Shown piece after piece: positions 8,053-12,006 of a DNA stretch of 12,006 nucleotides. Under the pieces are notes generated by a model, which saw nothing but the letters and a program-made list of their open reading frames with translations, did not search any database and was not told the origin of the DNA. The stretch lies in the NCBI GenBank assembly GCA_945871455.1, contig CAMBXJ010000071.1, positions 1-12,006 of the forward strand, written 5' to 3'. The DNA comes from Asaia bogorensis (GTDB taxonomy: Bacteria; Pseudomonadota; Alphaproteobacteria; Acetobacterales; Acetobacteraceae). Both the position numbers and the translations under genes were made by a program. How positions within the stretch are numbered: the stretch's first letter is position 1; every line of letters begins with the position of its first letter.

Positions 8053-8289
8053 CTTACTGATCTCCCGGGGGCCCATGCCAATGCGGTGGTGTCTTCGGCA
8101 ACTATTATGGGCGGTTGGTGTGAACCGGGTGTTAACGGGCATGGGCCTGGTCCGCCCGCCGAACCAACGTGCCGAAAGCAGCCATCATGCAAATATCGTT
8201 GATGAAATCTGGCCTAACGAGATCGAGAGCCAACTTCGCGGCGGCCCGTTAATCATTCTTTTACCAAGTTCAATTACCTGTGAGCGCAC

Positions 8290-8436
8290 ATGAACCCGAT
8301 CCTGGTTCTGAACGGCCTGCCCTACAAAGTGGTGAAATTCGCCACCGACAACATGGGCGAAATCTCCGGTGCCGTGGACCAGGCCGCCCACGCGCGGAGT
8401 GGAACCAGGTCCGCGGCCCAGATTCTGGTGCGGTAG
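8290..8436 (+). CDS. Possible small protein of 48 aa, unrecognised
   Basis: A short frame from ATG 8290 to TAG 8434-8436 translates as MNPILVLNGLPYKVVKFATD followed by NMGEISGAVDQAAHARSGTR and a short tail ending QILVR. About 83 percent of its codons end in G or C, matching genuine genes of this window. The first 35 residues look like normal protein sequence rather than an arginine-rich shadow. The start is weakly supported, with only GAG seven bases upstream. It lies in the spacer upstream of and divergent from the globin receptor and convergent with the phosphoesterase gene. It may be a genuine small ORF, the stump of a longer decayed gene, or chance. I do not recognise a family. Confidence 0.3.
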   Translation: MNPILVLNGLPYKVVKFATDNMGEISGAVDQAAHARSGTRSAAQILVR

Positions 8437-8580
8437 CCGTCGATAAGTGGAACGCCGCGGGTGCGGCACCGACAAAATGATGCGCCATCAGGCATCGCCG
8501 AGCAGACATTCGTGTAGGCGACGGCCGAGGCGACAGGTCTGGCGGGTGGATCGCGATCGCCGCCCAACGCTACACCGCTT

Positions 8581-9309
8581 TCAGGGAACCAGTCTCACAT
8601 CCCGCACCGTCTGCCGCAGGTGATCGCGGTGGAGTTGCCACGGTTCAGCCAAGCGCAATCCCCGTACCATGATGCCGCCATCCAGAACCGCGGTGTAAGA
8701 TTCGTGATGATGCCCATGCACGATCAGGCGAGCACCGGCCGTCCGGGCGAGCTCGTCGAGAACGGAGAAGCCGTGACGGTGGGTGGATGGGGCCTCATGC
8801 GCCACCAGAATGTCGAAGCGCTCGCCATGCAGGCGATCGATGTCCTCGGGAAAAATCGTGTCGCGATGCCAGAGCGGCAGGCCGCCCCGCCAATGTTCAT
8901 CGGGGCGCAATGACCCGAGGAACTCGGTCCGGGTGCGAAAGCGCGGCGGATCGATCCTGGCTCCCGGCTCGTCTGCCCTGGGATACCAGACCCTGGGCTT
9001 GAACACGCCAGGCAGACCCGCGACGCGCATTCCGGCAATCTCCGTGACGCGCAATCCAAGGTCGCCATCGGGATGGGCGGCGACCAGATGGTCGAAGCTC
9101 TGCTCGGTCTCGGTGTCGTGATTGCCGAGGATCCATTTAACCTGCCATCCGGCCCGCAATAGGGGCGCCATGATTGCTGGCAACGGTTCCGGGCAATCGC
9201 AATCGCCCAGCAGGATCAGGGTACCCGCGTCCAAGGCCAGGCAAGCCCGCAAAATGGGTGTGAAATTCCTGTGCGGATCGCCGGCAAACAAGACCGGGCC
9301 GGACGACAT
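8581..9309 (-). CDS. Calcineurin-like metallophosphoesterase
   Basis: Predicted dinuclear-metal phosphoesterase of 242 aa; the substrate could be a phosphomonoester, phosphodiester or nucleotide and is not determined by the sequence. The metal-binding signature is in order: GDPHRN (D11, H13) in place of the usual GD-x-HG, GDCD (D36), GNHD (N63, H64, D65), an AHEAPSTHRHG segment with H171, and VHGHHH (H198, H200). These match the alternating D/H/N ligands of the calcineurin-like fold. The frame stays open upstream to 9531, but that part overlaps the amidase gene and has no family features, so ATG 9309 is chosen; its ribosome binding site is not obvious. It lies 127 bp downstream of the amidase on the same strand and may be cotranscribed, though that spacing is not tight. 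The fold is confident, the substrate unknown. Confidence 0.88.
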   Translation of the reverse strand: MSSGPVLFAGDPHRNFTPILRACLALDAGTLILLGDCDCPEPLPAIMAPLLRAGWQVKWILGNHDTETEQSFDHLVAAHPDGDLGLRVTEIAGMRVAGLPGVFKPRVWYPRADEPGARIDPPRFRTRTEFLGSLRPDEHWRGGLPLWHRDTIFPEDIDRLHGERFDILVAHEAPSTHRHGFSVLDELARTAGARLIVHGHHHESYTAVLDGGIMVRGLRLAEPWQLHRDHLRQTVRDVRLVP

Positions 9310-9436
9310 CGAAGGCGAACGGGATTCCGCCACGGCTAGGGCGTAACCACCATGGTTGGCACCGGAACACTGCTCCAACCGATTGTACGATCGCAAAACC
9401 CTGCCATCCCAGCGATCCGACCCGACGCGATCACGC

Positions 9437-10708
9437 TCAACCGATTGCCGCGGCCACCCATTGCGCCCAGGCCAGTACGGCGCGGTCCTCGCCCCGCCGA
9501 CCGACGATCTGAATCCCCAACGGCAGCCCATTGCGGCCCATCCCCGCCGGCACCGTCACGCAGGGAACATGCAGGCTGGTCCAGATGAAATTGAACGCGG
9601 GATCACCGGTCCAATCCAGCCCTTCCGGCGCCTCCCCCGGTGCCGACGGCGTCAGCAAGATGTCCAGATCCCCCATTGCGGACGGCAGGGCCTGCTGGGT
9701 GCGATCGAACACCCGATAGGCCCCCGCGAGATCGGCATCCGACCTGGAAAGCCCGAAGCCCAGTCGTTCCCGCAGGCCCTCGCTGATCGCTTCGGGATGC
9801 TCCGCGAGCTCCCATCCCAGGGCACGGGCGCTTTCCCGGTTCATAACGATCGGATGCGCCGCTTTCAGGTCCGCGAAATCGTCGGGCAATTCCCACGCAC
9901 GCACCGTGGCACCAGCTCGGGCCAGGGCTTCCACCGCACGCGGCATCAACGCCTCCGTCTCCGGCTGCACCGCATCCCAACTCGGCGACCTGCACACCCC
10001 AATCCTCGGCGCTCGGCCTGGCCTTATATCCGGATCGCCGAGATCGCGCCCGCTGACAGCCCCCGCGAACAGCGCGCAATCGGCAACCGAACGGGCCATC
10101 ACGCCCACCGTATCCAGGCTCGCCGACATGATCTTCATTCCGGCACGATCGATCATCCCATAACTGGGCTTATACCCGACCGCCCCGCAATAGGCCGCGG
10201 GGCGGATGATGCTGCCGGCGGTCTGGGTGCCATAGGCCAGTGGAAACATGGCGTCCCCCACTCCGGCGGCAGACCCGGAGGAGGACCCACCCGGGGTATG
10301 CGCCGGGTTGGCCGGGTTGGCGGTGGGGCCTGGTTTGCGGGTGGCGAATTCCGTGGTCACGGTCTTGCCGATGACGACGGCGCCAGCGGCTTTTGCCCAG
10401 GCCACGGGGGCCGAATCCGCGCGTGGACGCCAACCGTCCCAGATCGGGGAGCCGTACTGGCTGGGCATATCGGCCGTATCCAGCACATCCTTCACCCCGA
10501 CCGGGATCCCATGCAGCGGCCCGGGGCGAGCCTGGGACGCGGCTTTTCGGGCATCGTCGGCATCGAACCAGGCAAAGGCATGAACCACCGGTTCCCGTTC
10601 CGAGATTCGGGCCAGATAGGCCTCCATCAGTTCGACCGCGGTCAGCTTGCCTTGCCGAATGCGGCGGGCGGCCTCTGTTGCCGTCAGGGTGTGCAGATCG
10701 AGTGACAT
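9437..10708 (-). CDS. Amidase signature family hydrolase
   Basis: Predicted cytoplasmic amidase of 423 aa hydrolysing an amide (or urea- or carbamate-like) C-N bond. It has the Ser-cisSer-Lys triad: K73 in GIPVGVKD (67-74), the cis-serine S142 in the glycine/serine-rich PGGSSSGSAAGV (139-150), and the nucleophile S166 in GTQTAGSIIRPA (160-171). The 24-residue gap between the two serines matches characterised members such as FAAH. The CG-VGYKPSYG segment (174-184) and the C-terminal PCVTVPAG with GLPLGIQIVG are also typical. It is shorter than GatA (about 480 aa), and no gatB or gatC lies nearby, so a free-standing amidase is more likely than an amidotransferase subunit. ATG 10708 is preceded by GGAAGGAAA. 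The substrate cannot be read from the sequence. Confidence 0.92.
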   Translation of the reverse strand: MSLDLHTLTATEAARRIRQGKLTAVELMEAYLARISEREPVVHAFAWFDADDARKAASQARPGPLHGIPVGVKDVLDTADMPSQYGSPIWDGWRPRADSAPVAWAKAAGAVVIGKTVTTEFATRKPGPTANPANPAHTPGGSSSGSAAGVGDAMFPLAYGTQTAGSIIRPAAYCGAVGYKPSYGMIDRAGMKIMSASLDTVGVMARSVADCALFAGAVSGRDLGDPDIRPGRAPRIGVCRSPSWDAVQPETEALMPRAVEALARAGATVRAWELPDDFADLKAAHPIVMNRESARALGWELAEHPEAISEGLRERLGFGLSRSDADLAGAYRVFDRTQQALPSAMGDLDILLTPSAPGEAPEGLDWTGDPAFNFIWTSLHVPCVTVPAGMGRNGLPLGIQIVGRRGEDRAVLAWAQWVAAAIG

Positions 10709-10729
10709 GGCTTTACGTTTCCTTCCGGC

Positions 10730-10735
10730 ATTATA
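10730..10735 (-). promoter_or_regulatory. TATAAT box upstream of the amidase gene
   Basis: The minus strand carries a perfect TATAAT (10735 to 10730) about 22 bp upstream of the amidase ATG. No convincing -35 lies 16-18 bp further upstream; the nearest resemblance, TTGGCG, is about 20 bp away. A transcript starting seven bases downstream would begin inside the GGAAGG ribosome binding site, so this box may be chance or part of a nearly leaderless promoter. Confidence 0.25.
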
Positions 10736-10815
10736 CCCGGTTCGTGCAACAGTCGCGCCAACGCCGGGTGGCGAGATGTCTTACCCCATGGTCCCCGTGC
10801 CCATGGCCCCCAAGG

Positions 10816-10851
10816 CCTGAATCCCGGGGCCCAACGTTCCTCGGGATCAGG
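10816..10851. other. Imperfect 13-bp inverted repeat (hairpin)
   Basis: The left arm is CCTGA, a bulged A, then TCCCGGGG (10816-10829). The right arm is CCTCGGGATCAGG (10839-10851). They pair over 13 positions, with one bulge and one G-T opposition, around the 9-nt loop CCCAACGTT. It lies about 110 bp upstream of the amidase start and 210 bp upstream of the 182-aa protein gene. It could be a leader-RNA structure, a regulator site or a remnant of a small repeat element. Confidence 0.55.
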
Positions 10852-10872
10852 TCTCCGCGAGCCCAGGTCTCC
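10848..10872. repeat. Direct repeat CAGGTCTCC with 16-bp spacing
   Basis: CAGGTCTCC occurs at 10848-10856 and 10864-10872, start-to-start 16 bp. That equals the unit length of the tandem array 90 bp downstream, so it may be an older, degenerate part of the same array. The first copy overlaps the right arm of the hairpin at 10816-10851. Confidence 0.6.
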
Positions 10873-10918
10873 TTTGGGCGAGATGCGGGTTCCATACCGT
10901 CGTACCGCGCATCCCCCC

Positions 10919-11024
10919 TCGGTATATCCCCCTTGCCACATCCCCCTTGCCACGTCCCCCTGGGCGCATCTTCCCCTGGGCGCATCTTCCCCTGGACACA
11001 TCTTCCCCTGGGCACATCTTCCCC
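10919..11024. repeat. C-rich minisatellite: three 14-bp units followed by four 16-bp units
   Basis: The 14-bp units are TCGGTATATCCCCC (10919-10932), TTGCCACATCCCCC (10933-10946) and TTGCCACGTCCCCC (10947-10960). The 16-bp units are TGGGCGCATCTTCCCC (10961-10976 and 10977-10992, identical), TGGACACATCTTCCCC (10993-11008) and TGGGCACATCTTCCCC (11009-11024); a partial TGGCGCC follows. All share a CAT/TAT-C core and a C-run, so the two unit sizes probably have a common origin. On the minus strand each 16-bp unit reads GGGGAAGATG plus six bases, a purine-rich stretch followed by ATG. The unit lengths are not multiples of three, so copy-number change would shift any frame through the array. Confidence 0.9.
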
Positions 11025-11060
11025 TGGCGCCAAACGCCGCACAGGTCCATCCTGACATTG

Positions 11061-11609
11061 ATGAGCGTGCATGAGCAGCCCCAATCCATTCGGGTCGGCG
11101 CTGGCCCGGACGGGTCGCTGACCTACCTTGTGACCGTGCCGCCGGAGGACCTTCCATCCGTCCTCGGGCGCGACCTTGAACGCGCCTGGTACGCGGCGCG
11201 CGACGCGGCGCTGGAAGAACGCTGGGGGGCGGTCCGCGGTTTCCGCTTCACTCGGCCCGACGGCACCCATACGGACCTGGCGTTGGCCGATCGCGACGCC
11301 CGCTGCTGGGCCGGCGCGGTGGATCGGATGATCGGCATCGGGTCCAATCAAGGATTGTCGCTTTTCCTGCGCCTGTTGGCCCTGGTCGACCTTCTGGCCC
11401 GCGCCCAGTGGGCCAGGCCGCTATGTCGCCTCGCCCGCGATGGCGCAGAACTGCATCCCGCCCTGCTGCGAACCGCGGCCAGTGTGCCCTTGACCGCGGA
11501 TGCCCGTTTCGATGAGACCGGGTTCCATTCCCGGCTATCCCAGTTTTCCATCGGCATCCAGTTGGACCAGCCGCCTTCCGCCGCCCGCCTGACAGGAGCC
11601 ACCGCATGA
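11061..11609 (+). CDS. Hypothetical protein, 182 aa, coupled to a lipoprotein gene
   Basis: I do not recognise a family. The protein starts MSVHEQPQSIRVGAGPDGSL and looks like a mixed alpha/beta soluble protein. A motif-like segment FRFTRPDGTHTDLALADRDA (about residues 60-79) precedes CWAGAVDRMIGI, and a leucine-rich helix GLSLFLRLLALVDLLARA (about 99-116) could be amphipathic or membrane-associated but is too charged at its edges for a confident transmembrane call. No signal peptide is seen. Codons strongly prefer G/C at third positions, so it is likely real. The start at ATG 11061 is uncertain: upstream purines are weak and the frame continues open through the tandem array to at least 10947. 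Its TGA overlaps the next ATG (ATGA at 11606-11609), implying translational coupling. Confidence 0.75.
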   Translation: MSVHEQPQSIRVGAGPDGSLTYLVTVPPEDLPSVLGRDLERAWYAARDAALEERWGAVRGFRFTRPDGTHTDLALADRDARCWAGAVDRMIGIGSNQGLSLFLRLLALVDLLARAQWARPLCRLARDGAELHPALLRTAASVPLTADARFDETGFHSRLSQFSIGIQLDQPPSAARLTGATA

Positions 11610-12006
11610 TCCGGACCCGAACCCCGACCGCGCACGCCGTCTCTGTCCCGGCGGACCGAGGGTTCATCCCACAAGGACCCACGGCTCAGGGGATGGGCAT
11701 CCTGGGATTGCTATGTGCCCTCGCCGCCCTGGCGTTGGCCGGATGCGCCGAACCGCCGGCCAGCACGGCATCATCAGAGACCCGCTCTGACGCGGCAACC
11801 CTGGACGCCTGCCGCCGACGCGCCAACGAGATCTACGACCGGCAGAACCGGGCCTCTATCTTCGCGGCGAATTCCGGGATGAACAGCCCGTCCTCCGGCG
11901 CCTATGTCTCCGGCCAGACCGATCGCGGCCTGTCCGCCCGGTTCGCGCAGGAACAATTGATCCGGGAATGCGTCCGCAACGCCGGAGGCGCCGCCGAGGT
12001 ATCGCC
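11606..12006 (+). CDS. Lipoprotein, N-terminal part (cut by window end)
   Basis: Open from ATG 11606 to the window edge without a stop, at least 133 residues. AGGAG lies seven bases upstream, and the ATG overlaps the preceding stop, so cotranslation is likely. A hydrophobic stretch (about residues 30-46: MGILGLLCALAALALAG) ends in the lipobox LALAG followed by C47, the predicted lipidated cysteine for signal peptidase II and Lol sorting. The n-region would be unusually long (about 29 residues); an internal ATG at 11693 would give a compact 17-residue signal that lacks basic residues. The mature part begins CAEPPASTASSET, a flexible linker, then a conserved-looking segment with C69 and C125 (DACRRRANEIYDRQNR and LIRECVRNAGG), which could form a disulfide. 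No family is recognised. It is an envelope protein of unknown role, presumably acting with the 182-aa protein. Confidence 0.8.
   Translation, partial: MIRTRTPTAHAVSVPADRGFIPQGPTAQGMGILGLLCALAALALAGCAEPPASTASSETRSDAATLDACRRRANEIYDRQNRASIFAANSGMNSPSSGAYVSGQTDRGLSARFAQEQLIRECVRNAGGAAEVS

Larger units (their letters stand above)
10709..11060. other. Divergent, repeat-rich intergenic region
   Basis: A 352-bp spacer between the divergent amidase and the 182-aa protein gene. From the amidase side it holds a perfect TATAAT, then two CCATGG sites near 10784 and 10800, an imperfect 13-bp hairpin (10816-10851), a 9-bp direct repeat with 16-bp spacing, and a C-rich tandem array (10919-11024). Several frames are open across it on both strands, but they consist of low-complexity repeat peptides and are not credible genes. 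One plus-strand frame runs through the array into the gene at 11061 without a stop. Confidence 0.7.

Noticed and set aside
8100..8135. Flagellar sigma-28-like promoter for the globin receptor (GCCCATAA on the minus strand)
   Set aside because: The -10 resembles the consensus, but no TAAA-like -35 lies at the required 15-bp spacing.
9310..9531. Upstream extension of the phosphoesterase frame
   Set aside because: It overlaps the amidase coding region, lacks family features, and the core fold begins a few residues after ATG 9309.
9356..10705. A 449-codon open frame on the plus strand opposite the amidase gene
   Set aside because: It is rich in Arg, Pro, Gly and His as expected of an antisense shadow, and it lies almost exactly over a gene with a complete amidase catalytic triad.
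10919..11024. Possible CRISPR array
   Set aside because: The units abut with no unique spacers, are only 14-16 bp, and there are no cas genes nearby.
10684..11351. Minus-strand frames of about 150-200 codons across the tandem array
   Set aside because: They encode low-complexity repeat peptides (RGRCAQG, GEDAP), change frame relative to the repeat unit and overlap the supported plus-strand gene.

Overview
The window reads as an ordinary chromosomal stretch of a high-GC alphaproteobacterium. The SecA and parvulin sequences and the strong G/C preference at third codon positions suggest Acetobacteraceae or a relative. That placement is my inference from sequence style; no search was run.

Layout. 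(1) 1-242, + strand: C-terminal end of a polytopic membrane protein, possibly of the O-antigen ligase type. (2) 333-1367, - strand: an exported parvulin-type peptidyl-prolyl isomerase, divergent from (3) 1636-4368, + strand: secA, the preprotein translocase ATPase. Their shared 268-bp spacer carries two short direct repeats and a candidate sigma-70 promoter. (4) 4369-4584: a convergent spacer with a heptamer repeat and a strong bidirectional hairpin. (5) 4585-5424, - strand: an NfsA-type FMN nitroreductase, divergent across about 500 bp from (6) 5931-6662, + strand: a TetR-like regulator with an atypical DNA-binding segment. (7) 6703-8052, - strand: a soluble globin-coupled chemotaxis receptor with recognisable heme-ligand positions. 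(8) 8290-8436: a possible 48-residue small ORF. (9) 8581-9309, - strand: a calcineurin-like metallophosphoesterase, downstream of (10) 9437-10708, - strand: an amidase-signature hydrolase. (11) 10709-11060: a spacer with a large imperfect hairpin, a 16-bp-spaced direct repeat and a minisatellite of 14-bp and 16-bp units. (12) 11061-11609 and 11606-end, + strand: a translationally coupled pair made of an unrecognised 182-aa protein and a lipoprotein cut by the window edge.

How the genes relate. SecA drives preproteins through SecYEG, and the adjacent isomerase helps exported proteins fold in the periplasm, so that pair is a plausible envelope-biogenesis module. The nitroreductase and TetR-like gene may be a reductase with its regulator. 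The globin receptor would feed an oxygen or gas signal into a chemotaxis kinase encoded elsewhere. The amidase and phosphoesterase share a strand but have no evident shared pathway.

I see no CRISPR array, tRNA, rRNA, IS element, prophage or defence island. The least explained parts are the tandem-repeat spacer at 10816-11024 and the uncharacterised protein/lipoprotein pair it precedes. I do not see convincing evidence of an undescribed multi-gene system.
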